A stretch of 64,000 nt of DNA, taken from Paenibacillus sacheonensis. GTDB taxonomy: Bacteria; Bacillota; Bacilli; Paenibacillales; Paenibacillaceae. The notes beneath the pieces were generated by a model that did no database searches, was not told the origin of the DNA, and saw only the letters and a program-made list of their open reading frames with translations. Where the stretch lies: positions 521,667 through 585,666 of the forward strand of contig NZ_JAAAMU010000002.1 in assembly GCF_009909195.1 (NCBI RefSeq), written 5' to 3'. Shown in pieces: positions 54,659 to 63,944 of this stretch (its first letter is position 1; every line of letters starts with the position of its first letter). Made by a program: the position numbers and the translations under genes.

Positions 54659-56083
54659 TTACTTCATTTTATCCAGTGCGGCTTGCGCAGGCGCTTTGTA
54701 CTTCTCGACCGTAGCGGTAACGGATTGGTTCTTCTTGATGACGTCGTCCATGATCGCGTAAAACGGGTAGTCGGCAATACCTTCTTCAAGCGAGATACGG
54801 CCGGTATTGTTGATGTGCTGAAGCGTCATATCGATGTCCTGTTGGTTTTTGAAGAGGGCTTCCAAGCCGTTCTGGCCGAAGTATTCTTCAGTCGAAGGAA
54901 TGTCTTGCAGCTCTTCGTAAATCTGATACACGACTTGCGGATCTTTTACGCCTTTCGGAATGACCCAGCCGTTTTGAGCCGTGTTGGCATACGTGTATTT
55001 ACCGTCGCCGCTTGGACCTTGCGGGTTTGGCACGACGCCGATTTCGAATGGCAGACCGCCGACGTTCCAGTCGAAGTTGTTGGACATCGCAACATCGCCG
55101 TCTTTAAACGTGTTGATTTCATCCCAGCTGTTTTTATCGCCTTTTTTCACTTTGACGACGTTTTCTTTGTTATACAGCCGGTTGATGAATTCCAACGTTT
55201 CGATCATTTTCGGATCCGAGAAGCCGATTGTCAGGTCGTCGTTGACGAACAGCGCGCCGTTCGTTACGCCGAAATCGCGTGCTGCGTTTGGCGCCGAGTT
55301 CGCGAAGCCCCAGGTATCGGGCTTGCCGTCATTGTTTGTATCGGTTGTGGCTTGCTTGGCGATTTCAAGGAATTTATCCCAGTTCCATTGGCCGCCCGCG
55401 TACAGCTCTTGCGGATCCGGCAAGCCCAGTTTCTTGAACAGATCGCGGTTGTAGAACATGCCTACGGTCGATATGCCTTTACCGCCGAAGAAGTATTCGT
55501 CGCCAAGGAGCTGCGGAAGCTTGACCGTGTGTTCTTGTTCGTTGTTGATATCGCTGGTGCCCTGCGTGTATTCGCTGAGCGGAAGGAGTAAGCCTTGTTT
55601 GATCGGGGCAAGCGCGCGCTTGAACTCGAGTATGGAGATGTCGGCCATCGGCGTTCCGGAGAGCGCGGCCGTCGTGAACTTATCCATGTATTTATCGAAC
55701 GGGATGTTGTCGTACTTGATTTTGACGTTGTATTTCTTCTCGACTTCATGCAGTTTATCGAGCGCTTTCTTGGAATCGGCCGTATCGCCCTTCGGCATTC
55801 CGTCCCACCATGCGGAGATATGGATTTCGCGCCCGCCAAGGTCGGTCGGAGCGGGGGCGGCATCGTTCGTCGCGGCCGCGTTATTGCCGGTTGCGTCATT
55901 GCCGGTCGAAGCATTGTTCGCTGCCGCGTCATTGCCCGTCGCCGTATTGGTCGAAGCTTCGTTGGCAGGCTGATCGTTGGCAGCGTTGCCGCCTGCGTTG
56001 TTGCTGCCGCCTCCGCACCCCGTTAACGTAAGCATCGTTGCGGCAAGCAAAATTGTAAGTGCTTTCATATTTTTCATTTGCAA
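54659..56083 (-). CDS. Sugar-binding lipoprotein of the mannan operon
   Basis: The protein has 474 residues. The signal reads MKALTILLAATMLTLTGC, the Cys being lipidated. A long Asn/Ala/Thr-rich tether (to about residue 80) leads to a solute-binding fold starting GREIHISAWWDGMPKGD. The start is TTG at 56083, five bases after GGGAGG; an ATG two codons later is equally possible. It is the first gene after the promoter with palindromic operator at 56234-56278. It likely delivers manno-oligosaccharides to the permeases downstream. Confidence 0.9.
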   Translation of the reverse strand: MQMKNMKALTILLAATMLTLTGCGGGSNNAGGNAANDQPANEASTNTATGNDAAANNASTGNDATGNNAAATNDAAPAPTDLGGREIHISAWWDGMPKGDTADSKKALDKLHEVEKKYNVKIKYDNIPFDKYMDKFTTAALSGTPMADISILEFKRALAPIKQGLLLPLSEYTQGTSDINNEQEHTVKLPQLLGDEYFFGGKGISTVGMFYNRDLFKKLGLPDPQELYAGGQWNWDKFLEIAKQATTDTNNDGKPDTWGFANSAPNAARDFGVTNGALFVNDDLTIGFSDPKMIETLEFINRLYNKENVVKVKKGDKNSWDEINTFKDGDVAMSNNFDWNVGGLPFEIGVVPNPQGPSGDGKYTYANTAQNGWVIPKGVKDPQVVYQIYEELQDIPSTEEYFGQNGLEALFKNQQDIDMTLQHINNTGRISLEEGIADYPFYAIMDDVIKKNQSVTATVEKYKAPAQAALDKMK

Positions 56084-56233
56084 AACAACCTCCCGCTTTT
56101 TTTAGTGAGCAATACCAGTTTGCTCCGGCAAGGTCTACCGGTTTCCGAGATGAATGGTTCGTTTCTCTTCTTCGTAACCGTTTTCATTCTTTGTTTTGCG
56201 TACCCCCATCACCACCGGTATGCGAAGTGTTAG

Positions 56234-56278
56234 TTGACTTGCATGTCAATAATAGCATCGGCAGCTAAAATTAGTCAA
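56234..56278 (-). promoter_or_regulatory. Mannan-operon promoter with overlapping palindromic operator
   Basis: On the minus strand TTGACT (56273-56278) and TATTAT (56249-56254) are 18 bp apart. TTGACATGCAAGTCAA (56234-56249) is a palindrome with 7 of 8 positions pairing and touches the -10. A LacI-type repressor bound there would block open-complex formation. The LacI gene 450 bp away is the obvious candidate. Confidence 0.7.
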
Positions 56279-56377
56279 TTCTATTTTTGTGATCCTCACA
56301 ACATTTTGTAATTATTTAATAAATTTGTTTTTCTTTTGTTATTTCATTAGGGCGGCTTCAATACCCCATTCCGCGAC

Positions 56378-56439
56378 AAAAAGAGCCCCCGCCTCTCATT
56401 GAACTCGTTTGCAGCGATTACAAACCAATTGAAAGGCGG
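56378..56439 (-). terminator. Terminator of the LacI gene
   Basis: On the minus strand CCGCCTTTCA pairs with TGAGAGGCGG, with an inner GTTTG/CAAAC pair, followed by GGGCTCTTTTTG. The stretch 56440-56727 between it and the LacI stop holds no supported gene. Confidence 0.65.
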
Positions 56440-56727
56440 AGACTCCCGGAGAACACGTTTTGCTGGAACAGATCTTTTCCATCGATCGATCTTCTTGCGA
56501 GCATATAGAGGATTAATCATGTTGTGCAGGGCTTTGCGCGATGGTTACGAAGCGTTCGGATTGTGTGGTTACAGAGCAGCTTGCGCAGCGAGGCTGCTGC
56601 ACATAACTGGTAGAGGAGTAAAACGACGCGTCAATCGGTCATGCGTTGCAGCCAAACAAGAACAAGTTGGAAGCAACCCAAAAAATTTAGCAAAAATTTA
56701 GGTTGGCAGAATGCGCTTGATTCCAGC

Positions 56728-57792
56728 TTATTGAAGCTCCGCATTCGCTCCTTCTCGCTCGGCTTCCCCGTTTAATAGGTAGGCATAGTTTTCCCGCAGA
56801 ATAACGTCCGCATAAATCAGTTTTTTCTCATGCGCCGATCCCGGGTTTTGAATGCGCCATAACATTTGATCCACGGCCCGCATGCCGAGCAGCTCTTTAT
56901 TCACGTTCACCGTCGCGAGAATCGGATGGGAATGGCTGGTGTTGTCGAAGCCGGTCACCGCGCAGCGCGCAGGCACTTCGATTCCCAGATTGCCCAGCTG
57001 CTCGATGAGGAACTGCGCATTGACGTCATGCGTGCAAACATAAACTTCCGGCAGGTCGACCGGCCGATATTGCTTGAACAGGAGAAAGATATCCTGCGCT
57101 TCGGGCCCGATCAGCATCGGGTCCTGCTGCAGTTCGATCTGGCAGCTCTCCAGCGTAGAACGGAACGCCAGCCAACGATCGAAATAGCTTTGCGCATCCT
57201 TGATGTTGCCGACAAACTGGAACTTGCGGTAGCCTTTGCTGATCAGCTTCATCATCAGCTGCTGCATGCTGTTGAAATTATCCGTGAAGATCGTATCGCA
57301 AGCGAAGACGGGATCGCTGTGGTCGACCATGACGACCGGAATGTTCATTTGCTTGATTTTGAGCAGCATTTGCGTCGAGACGGTCCCGATCGTAATAATG
57401 CCTTGTATCGCCTCCGGATTCAGCAGCTTGAACACGTTATCGTCGGAAGGCTCCGTTATCGTAATAATGTCAAGCCCGCGCTGGCGAAGACGCGAGGACA
57501 CGCCTTCGAAAACCGGTCCCCAATAAATGTGTTCTCGGTTCTGATACCGCAAGTTCGGGAACATGACCACGATCGTGCCGTCTCGCTTGACCTCTTCGGT
57601 TTCTTGCAGCTCGCCCGTGAAGCGCTGCTGCTGTTCGCTGCTCTTGAAGTAACCCAACTGGCCGGCAACGCGCAAAATTTTCTCCCGCGTTTGGGCGCTC
57701 ACGCCGCTCTTCCCAGATAATGCTCGAGAAACAGCGAACTTGGATACACCCGCTAAATCAGCGATTTCTTGAATTCTCACCTTTGCTCTCAT
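56728..57792 (-). CDS. LacI-family transcription regulator
   Basis: The protein has 354 residues. The helix-turn-helix and hinge read VRIQEIADLAGVSKFAVSRA then LSGKSGVSAQTREKILRVA. The C-terminal periplasmic-binding-like domain includes VFEGVSSRLRQRGLDIITI and CAVTGFDNTSHSHP. The ATG at 57792 has a weak site; a GTG three codons in is possible. It sits between the exporter operon (69 bp from its last gene) and the mannan operon and would bind a sugar inducer. A tandem 11-bp repeat lies just upstream. Confidence 0.92.
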   Translation of the reverse strand: MRAKVRIQEIADLAGVSKFAVSRALSGKSGVSAQTREKILRVAGQLGYFKSSEQQQRFTGELQETEEVKRDGTIVVMFPNLRYQNREHIYWGPVFEGVSSRLRQRGLDIITITEPSDDNVFKLLNPEAIQGIITIGTVSTQMLLKIKQMNIPVVMVDHSDPVFACDTIFTDNFNSMQQLMMKLISKGYRKFQFVGNIKDAQSYFDRWLAFRSTLESCQIELQQDPMLIGPEAQDIFLLFKQYRPVDLPEVYVCTHDVNAQFLIEQLGNLGIEVPARCAVTGFDNTSHSHPILATVNVNKELLGMRAVDQMLWRIQNPGSAHEKKLIYADVILRENYAYLLNGEAEREGANAELQ

Positions 57793-57815
57793 GATGACCC
57801 GCCCGTTTCTCGTTT

Positions 57816-57837
57816 TATTTTTCTGTTATTTTTCTGT
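57816..57837. repeat. Tandem 11-bp repeat upstream of the LacI gene
   Basis: Two perfect head-to-tail copies of TATTTTTCTGT on the plus strand (AACAG-type boxes on the minus strand), 24-45 bases before the LacI start. This could be a regulator site or a slippage-prone tract. Confidence 0.6.
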
Positions 57838-57860
57838 TAGTCGTCGTTATGTTCAATCGT

Positions 57861-58754
57861 TCAGCCCTCCGTCTTGCCCGCAGGCGCAATTGGCCGCAAA
57901 ACGATATGATCCTCTTCCAGCCGCAGCAATACCTTGTCCGCGTCTTTGGCGCCTACGGCTTCCAAGTAACGCTCGGGCACTTGAATCCGGCCGGAACGGT
58001 CCATGACGGCATATTCAATATGGGTATCGAGCTCCCTCTCTTCGCATGACGCGTCCTCCGCTTCGCGCTCGTCCGTTCGACGGATCATCTCCGACGACGT
58101 CCGGCCGTCCCGGATCAGCACGACCCGCTGCACCTGCTTGGCCAGATCCAAATCATGCGTCACGATGACGATGGTCAAGCCCATCTCGGCATTCAATTTG
58201 CGCAGTAACGCCATGATCTGGTCCGACGTCCGCGTATCCAGCGCGCCCGTCGGCTCATCGGCGAGCAGCAGCTTCGGCCGGTTGGCCAGCGCGATGGCGA
58301 TGGCCACGCGCTGCTGTTCGCCGCCCGATAGCTGCTGAAGCTTGTGGCCGGTTCGCGAACCGAGTCCGACCGCTTCGAGAAGCTCGATGGCCCTGAGCCG
58401 CTTCTTCTTCCGGTCATGCAGCAGCATCGGAATTTCGACATTTTCTCGCGCCGTCAAGTAAGGGACGAGATTTCGCCCTTTATTTTGCCAAATAAACCCG
58501 ACGGTTTCGCGTTTGTAGACGTTCTGCTCCTTGTCGGTCAGCTTCAGCATATCTTTGCCGGCGATGGTCAATCGGCCCGCCGAAGGGCGGTCCAAGCCGC
58601 CCAGCATATTCAGCAGGGTCGATTTGCCGCTGCCTGAATTGCCGATGACCGCGACCATCTCGCCCGGGTTCACCTGCAAATTCAATCCTTGCAGCGCAAC
58701 GACTTCGACTTCGGCAGTTTTATAGATTTTAACTAGATTTTCGCATGTAATCAA
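57861..58754 (-). CDS. ABC ATPase with AbrB-like C-terminal domain
   Basis: The protein has 297 residues. The ATPase domain (1-~225) has Walker A GNSGSGKSTLL, signature LSGGEQQRVAIA and Walker B LLLADEPTGALD, of the MacB/LolD type. The last ~45 residues read MDRSGRIQVPERYLEAVGAK then LRLEEDHIVLRPI, a swapped-hairpin AbrB/SpoVT-like module normally found in DNA-binding proteins. The start is TTG at 58754 after GGGGAGGA. It begins 3 bp after the FtsX-type permease stop and should power it. Confidence 0.87.
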   Translation of the reverse strand: MITCENLVKIYKTAEVEVVALQGLNLQVNPGEMVAVIGNSGSGKSTLLNMLGGLDRPSAGRLTIAGKDMLKLTDKEQNVYKRETVGFIWQNKGRNLVPYLTARENVEIPMLLHDRKKKRLRAIELLEAVGLGSRTGHKLQQLSGGEQQRVAIAIALANRPKLLLADEPTGALDTRTSDQIMALLRKLNAEMGLTIVIVTHDLDLAKQVQRVVLIRDGRTSSEMIRRTDEREAEDASCEERELDTHIEYAVMDRSGRIQVPERYLEAVGAKDADKVLLRLEEDHIVLRPIAPAGKTEG

Positions 58755-58757
58755 TAG

Positions 58758-61640
58758 CTAATCCTCCCCGAGCTTGACCGCTTGGTGAATTTTCATCCGC
58801 TTCAGGAGCCAAGTCAGTATGACAAGCGCCGCGGCAAGCATGAAACAGGTCGAGATGCCGAGCCTGAAGACGTCCGCGTGGTCGGAAATGACTTGGAACG
58901 GCGGCACGATCCGGCCGGGATCGAAGGAAAGTTGGAACAACGGCACGTAAATTCGCCCCGCGGCGAATCCGGTCGCGATGCCGATGAAGAAGCCGGCCCC
59001 CGTCGTCAGCAGCTGCTCCAGCGTCATCATGCCGAGAAGCTGCTTGAAGGATATCCCCATGGCGCGGTAAATCCCGAACTGCAGCATGCGCCCCTGGAGC
59101 GAGAGCAGCCAGAAGAGCATGAAGCCGAGGAAGCTGATCGCAAGCGAAATGATGAAGCCCAGCGTCATGACGCCGTTGATCGCCATCCGGAACGGGTCCA
59201 TTCGGCTCTCGGATATTTTGCCGATCGTATCCTCGAACTTCTCGAGCTTGATCTGCCGCTTGCCCATCTCGTCAAGCAGCGCCTGCCTGTTCGCGCCGGG
59301 CTTCAGCTTCAGCCAGACGTCGTACGGCTCCATGCCGAGCTCGTTCTGAATGGTATCCAAGTGGCCGACGATCAGCATCGGATTCTGTGGCTTCCCGTCT
59401 CCTTCCTTAGGTCCGGCGACCGGATTCGGGTTGAATGCCGGAAAATACGGTACAATGCCGTATACGACGAGGCGCGTCGGACGAATCCCTTCCCAGCCGA
59501 CATCCAGCGTATCGCCGACTTTGGCGCCGTAATAATCGGCTGCGGTTTTCGACAGCAGCACCGCATGGGTATCCGAGGCGATCAAATTCAAATAATCATA
59601 AAACCGGTACGGCGTCAGGCTGTCCTTCATCCACGCGGCACTGCCGAAGGCGTCCGTATCGATGCCCACCAGCTTGACCTTGCCGCTCTTCGTGCCCAGC
59701 CAGGCTTCCCCTTCTTCTTTCGTATACACCTTCGCGGCCGTATCGACGCCCGGCAGCGATTCGATTAATTCGAACGGCGGCTCCATGTAGTGGATGATGT
59801 CCGGCGGCGGCGCCGACTGAACCGGCTGCGTCGCCTGCGGAACCGGCGAGGCGGCCGGCGGCGCATCGTTCTCCCAGTGCTGGCGAAGCACGATGTCGCT
59901 GCCGGAGGCGTACCAGATTTGGTCCTCCATGTTCACGTTCAGCGTGCGTGCCGTATTGGCATTATAGATGCCCGTGCCGACGGTCAGAATCAGAAACAGC
60001 ATGAGCCCGTGGTAGATGCGGTTCCGTCGGATGACCAGCAGCAGCGTCGTGTAATATTGCGGCGCCCACAGCCTGCGGCCCATCCGGTAGAAGAGCGCCA
60101 CGAACAGCGGATACAGCCGAATCATCAGAAGGCCTAAGCCGAGAATGAACAGCGTCGGGATCGTATAAAGCAGCGGATCGGCGGACAGCGATTTACCGTC
60201 AAGCCCCAGCTTGACGAGGTCCGACATCCGTTGGCTGAACACGTAATGACCGTACAATGCCACGGATATCAGCACGATATCGACGCCGTAAAGCTGCCAG
60301 ATGGGGCGCTTGCCTTCACGCGCCTTTGACCGTTTCTGGTCGACGATCGAATTTTTCGTCGCGACGAAGACCGGGAACAAGTTGAGCACCCAGGCGGCGA
60401 GCACCGCGCCGGCCGCGTATTTCCAGCTTTCGGCATCCATTTCCGCCTTCATCGATCCGCGGTCGACGAAGTTCAGGAACGTGCTCGTCGATCCGAGTAT
60501 GCGCGTAAAGGCAACGCCCAGCCAAGGGCCGATGGCGAAAGCCGCGATGGCGAGCAGCCCGAATTCGGCCGCATACATCAAGACGAGATGGAATCGCGAC
60601 GCGCCTCGGCTTCGAAGCACGGATATTTCCGACTGCTGACGTTCGACGAGCATGCTCGTCACCATGTAGAAGTAGAACGTGATGAGAATAAACAGCGGCA
60701 CGTTAAGCGACCAGAGCAGCGTGCGCAGCGTCTTCTCCCGTTCGCTGTATGCCGCCATCGCCTCGCTGCCCGGCACCGACACGGAGGAGCTGACCGAATA
60801 GTTGTACGCCCCCATCATGTCCGGCGCCAGGTTCGTCTTCAGCTGCAGGACGTAGGCGGCCGTATCGAGGTCGAATTGCGAATAATCCCCGATCGCCGTC
60901 CCGCCGACTTTGCCGATGATGATCGGACGCTTCGCGATGAAATCCTGTTCGAACAGCCGATCCGGCAGAAAGAGCGTGTTCTGGTCGTTCTTCAAATCCT
61001 GCATGCCCCAGAACGGATCGTTCAGATCCTTCTCCGCGATGACGGCGACCGGCTTGATGCGGATCGCTTGATCCTTCGCCTTTGGATCCTTAATGTCGTA
61101 TTCCTGCCCGAGCAGCATGCCGAGCTGTCCGAGCGCGCTGTCCGTGACCATGACCTCGTACGCGCCGTTCGCCTTCTCGGCCGAGGGCAGTTTGCCGTCG
61201 ATCAGCCGGACATGATCTTCGATGCCGGAGCGCATGGCCAGCTTGGCGCTGCGTTTCACGTTCGGATCGACGCGCGCGGGGTCGGCCGGCGTCAGCCCGA
61301 ACCGAACCGTCTCGACCAGCTTCTGATCCTGCGTTACATGGAGCAGCGGGCTGCCTGCGACGTGCGCGGACCAATAAGCGTTGAACCGCTTCAGCACGTT
61401 CGCCTGCACCTTGGCGTCGTCGGTCTGCATGGTGAACTGCGCGGCGATCATCCCGGGATGATCCCCGGTCTGTTCGTAGCTGCGCTCCAAGTCCTGCACG
61501 AGCATATGATGCAGCACCGCGTTTTTATAAATCGGCATGCTTGACGTCAGCGCGATGCATAAGAGCATGCCGCTGAACAAGCAGATGACGAGCCAATAGT
61601 TTCTGGCCATCTTTCGCAGTAGCATGATGAGAACGGACAT
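58758..61640 (-). CDS. FtsX-like ABC permease with large extracellular domains
   Basis: The protein has 960 residues. One N-terminal helix (WLVICLFSGMLLCIALTSSM), a ~280-residue outer domain, an FtsX helix block (~310-540), another large outer domain (~560-790) and a second FtsX block near the C-terminus (FGIYRAMGISFKQLLGMM, then three helices) make a MacB/BceB-like duplicated layout. It is flanked by ATPases at both ends of the operon. Together with the HlyD-like lipoprotein it should form a mechanotransmission or export complex. Confidence 0.87.
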   Translation of the reverse strand: MSVLIMLLRKMARNYWLVICLFSGMLLCIALTSSMPIYKNAVLHHMLVQDLERSYEQTGDHPGMIAAQFTMQTDDAKVQANVLKRFNAYWSAHVAGSPLLHVTQDQKLVETVRFGLTPADPARVDPNVKRSAKLAMRSGIEDHVRLIDGKLPSAEKANGAYEVMVTDSALGQLGMLLGQEYDIKDPKAKDQAIRIKPVAVIAEKDLNDPFWGMQDLKNDQNTLFLPDRLFEQDFIAKRPIIIGKVGGTAIGDYSQFDLDTAAYVLQLKTNLAPDMMGAYNYSVSSSVSVPGSEAMAAYSEREKTLRTLLWSLNVPLFILITFYFYMVTSMLVERQQSEISVLRSRGASRFHLVLMYAAEFGLLAIAAFAIGPWLGVAFTRILGSTSTFLNFVDRGSMKAEMDAESWKYAAGAVLAAWVLNLFPVFVATKNSIVDQKRSKAREGKRPIWQLYGVDIVLISVALYGHYVFSQRMSDLVKLGLDGKSLSADPLLYTIPTLFILGLGLLMIRLYPLFVALFYRMGRRLWAPQYYTTLLLVIRRNRIYHGLMLFLILTVGTGIYNANTARTLNVNMEDQIWYASGSDIVLRQHWENDAPPAASPVPQATQPVQSAPPPDIIHYMEPPFELIESLPGVDTAAKVYTKEEGEAWLGTKSGKVKLVGIDTDAFGSAAWMKDSLTPYRFYDYLNLIASDTHAVLLSKTAADYYGAKVGDTLDVGWEGIRPTRLVVYGIVPYFPAFNPNPVAGPKEGDGKPQNPMLIVGHLDTIQNELGMEPYDVWLKLKPGANRQALLDEMGKRQIKLEKFEDTIGKISESRMDPFRMAINGVMTLGFIISLAISFLGFMLFWLLSLQGRMLQFGIYRAMGISFKQLLGMMTLEQLLTTGAGFFIGIATGFAAGRIYVPLFQLSFDPGRIVPPFQVISDHADVFRLGISTCFMLAAALVILTWLLKRMKIHQAVKLGED

Positions 61641-61662
61641 TCCCTCGATTCCCCCCGGTGGC

Positions 61663-62676
61663 TCACGGAAGAATAATCTTCATTCCTTCCTGGACGCCTT
61701 TCACGATCTCGTATTCCGTTGCGGTAGTGAGACCGGTCTCGATATCGATCTCCTTGCGCCGCTCTCCTTCCAATACCTGAACGAACGTACGGCCGAAATA
61801 CGCGCGGATCGCGCTCTTCGGAAGCACGATGACGTTATCGCGGCGGGCCGCGACGATCGTCGCCTCCGCATGCGAGCCGAACGAAGCGCCTTCGGGAAGT
61901 TTGTCCAGCTCGATATAAACGGATTTGCCGTACTCGTCGCGCAGCCGTTCGTCCGCCGTCTCCGGGGCGGAAGCCGGCGTCTGCGTCACCTTGCCTTTGT
62001 ACGTTTTGTCCTTATACGCGACGTCCGCTTCCATTCCGAGCTTAATATCGGCAAGCGCCGGATTGGCGGTTACTTCGAGGACCAACCGCATGCCGTTCGG
62101 CTGCGCGACCGCCGCCAACACCCGCTCCGCGTCGAAATGATCGCCGGGCTGCAAGTCGGTCGAATAGGAGACGATGCCGTCCGTTTTGGCGCGGATGACG
62201 CTGCTGTCGGCCTTCGTCTTCGCCTTGTTGTACAGCAGTTCGGCAAGCTCGAAATCCAGCTTGGCGATATGCGCGGCCTCCGCGTCGCCGCCTCTGACCG
62301 CGTCGTTAAGTGCTTTCTTCTTGCGTTCGAATTCGATTTGGCGCTCCAGCAGCTCGACGTCGGACCCTTCGTTCTCGAGGGTAACGAGAACGTCGCCTTT
62401 CTTAACGGCGCTGCCGGCCCTGACGTCGACCGAATGAATGACGCCCGTGACCTGCTGTTGGTAGTATTCGATCCTTGTCGGCACGAAGGTCGCGGAGCCC
62501 GCAACCTGCTTCACGATGCTTCCGCTCTTGGCTTCGATCGTTCGAACCTCGGCCTGCGCCGGCTTGACGAGCGGGGGCTTTAACGGCGCTTGCTCATTCG
62601 GCAGCAGGCTGCAGCCTGCCGACGCAGAGCTCGCGATGAGCAGCACGCCGAGCGCAAGCGCCCGGGCTTTATACAC
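61663..62676 (-). CDS. HlyD/MacA-like adaptor lipoprotein
   Basis: The protein has 337 residues from GTG at 62676, which overlaps the ATPase stop (GTGTATAA) and has GGAAGG eight bases before it; longer starts are badly placed. The signal ends LLIASSASAGC, a lipobox. The barrel-sandwich half-motifs (GVIHSVDVRAGSAVKKGDVL and DGIVSYSTDLQPGDHF) flank a short coiled coil, then a beta-barrel and VIVLPKSAIRAYFGRTFVQV. It would link the permease to its outside substrate. Confidence 0.88.
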   Translation of the reverse strand: MYKARALALGVLLIASSASAGCSLLPNEQAPLKPPLVKPAQAEVRTIEAKSGSIVKQVAGSATFVPTRIEYYQQQVTGVIHSVDVRAGSAVKKGDVLVTLENEGSDVELLERQIEFERKKKALNDAVRGGDAEAAHIAKLDFELAELLYNKAKTKADSSVIRAKTDGIVSYSTDLQPGDHFDAERVLAAVAQPNGMRLVLEVTANPALADIKLGMEADVAYKDKTYKGKVTQTPASAPETADERLRDEYGKSVYIELDKLPEGASFGSHAEATIVAARRDNVIVLPKSAIRAYFGRTFVQVLEGERRKEIDIETGLTTATEYEIVKGVQEGMKIILP

Positions 62677-63382
62677 GCTTGATACCTTCCGATCCAATTC
62701 GTCCATCCTCCAGTGCATGAACCTGATCGACAAGATCCATGATGTGCGGGTCGTGGGTTGTGAGCACGACGCTTACGCCTAAGGTGCCTACCAGTTCACG
62801 GAATACTTCAATGATTTGTTTGCCCATGCGGGAATCCAATTCGGCCGTCGGCTCATCCGCCAGGATCAGCTTCGGCTTGTGGGCGATCGCCCTTGCGATC
62901 GCGGTCCGCTGCTGCTCGCCGCCGGACAGCTCCTGCGGGCGATGGTGCATGCGCTGCGCCAGCCCGACGAAGGAAAGCGCATCCTCCGCCAGCCGTTTGC
63001 GATCGGAAGCCGGAACGCCGGCAATCCGAAGTCCCAGTTCGACGTTCTCGAAAGCGCTCAAGTGCGACACCAAAGCAAACGATTGAAAAATCAGCCCGAT
63101 TTCTTTTTTTCTCATCTCGTTTTTCTGCTGTTCGCTCATTCGCCTTCCGTCTCTGTCGCCGTAGAAGATCGAGCCTTCGCTCGGAGCGTCCAGCGCGCCC
63201 ATAATATTAAGCAAGGTCGTCTTGCCCGAGCCGGACCGCCCCTTCAATGCAATCAAGGAACCCGTGCCGACGCTGAGCGAGGCGCCTCTTAAAGCGAAAA
63301 CTTGTGTTTCCCCTCTTCCGAAAACGCGCGTCACGTTGCGGACATCCAGAATCGGAGCCCGTGAAGCCTCTAATCCACGCAA
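62669..63382 (-). CDS. MacB/LolD-type ABC ATPase
   Basis: The protein has 237 residues from TTG at 63382, seven bases after AAGGGGG. A longer frame to 63439 would include the operator and the transcription start, so it is rejected. Walker A is GRSGSGKTTLL, signature LSGGEQQRTAIA, Walker B LILADEPTAELD. It is the first gene of the four-gene exporter operon behind the promoter at 63444-63472. Confidence 0.92.
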   Translation of the reverse strand: MRGLEASRAPILDVRNVTRVFGRGETQVFALRGASLSVGTGSLIALKGRSGSGKTTLLNIMGALDAPSEGSIFYGDRDGRRMSEQQKNEMRKKEIGLIFQSFALVSHLSAFENVELGLRIAGVPASDRKRLAEDALSFVGLAQRMHHRPQELSGGEQQRTAIARAIAHKPKLILADEPTAELDSRMGKQIIEVFRELVGTLGVSVVLTTHDPHIMDLVDQVHALEDGRIGSEGIKRV

Positions 63383-63416
63383 AACCAATCCCCCTTCTTC
63401 AAGCGGCATCGTTTCT

Positions 63417-63472
63417 GGTAAGCGCTTACATTTCCACACATCTACTATAACAAACTGTTAGTAATTAGTAAA
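63417..63472 (-). promoter_or_regulatory. Exporter promoter with CcpA/LacI-type operator
   Basis: On the minus strand TTTACT (63467-63472) and TATAGT (63444-63449) are 17 bp apart. The palindrome TGTAAGCGCTTACC (63417-63430) lies about 20 bases downstream, within the early transcribed region. Its core matches cre-type and LacI-type sites with a central CG. Confidence 0.7.
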
Positions 63473-63580
63473 TTATTTGTTTTGCAATTTTAGTTATTTT
63501 GTTATGAATAATTTTAGGATGACCCTAATATTCCAGTGAGCAATTCTACATAAAGCAAAGTCGGCCTTCTACGCACGTGC

Positions 63581-63607
63581 AAAAAGCCCAGGAATTTCAT
63601 CCCGGGC
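63581..63607 (-). terminator. Hairpin with T-run on the minus strand
   Basis: GCCC-x-GGA and TCC-x-GGGC pair, with TTTTTGCACG following on the minus strand. No gene inside the window feeds it. Confidence 0.5.
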
Positions 63608-63907
63608 CTGCGCTTGACCTTTATGCGGCTTCCTAAAGAATTGCCAGCCTGTTCCACCGCTTTCTGCTGACTTTCGAATTCGTGCGAAAATGGATATGCC
63701 GCCGTCCGCTTTCATTCTCCCTCAATCCAAAGCAGGGGATTGATCGATCCAAAGGATGAATTGCAGCACGCAAATACGGCATTAAATCGATGAGGTGTAA
63801 CAGACTCCTTGCTTGTTATTTCTTTCTGGCCAAAAAAAGGGCCGCGCAACGGGAGGCCGCTGAAGAACTTAAGTTTTTTATGGAATATGGATCAATGACA
63901 AATAAAA

Positions 63908-63944
63908 GGCGGCTTTCAATCCGTTAGTTGGATTGAAAGCCGCC
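63908..63944. terminator. Strong bidirectional terminator at right edge
   Basis: GGCGGCTTTCAATCC and GGATTGAAAGCCGCC form a 15-bp perfect stem with a 7-base loop and T-runs on both sides. It probably ends a gene that lies beyond the right edge. Confidence 0.85.
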
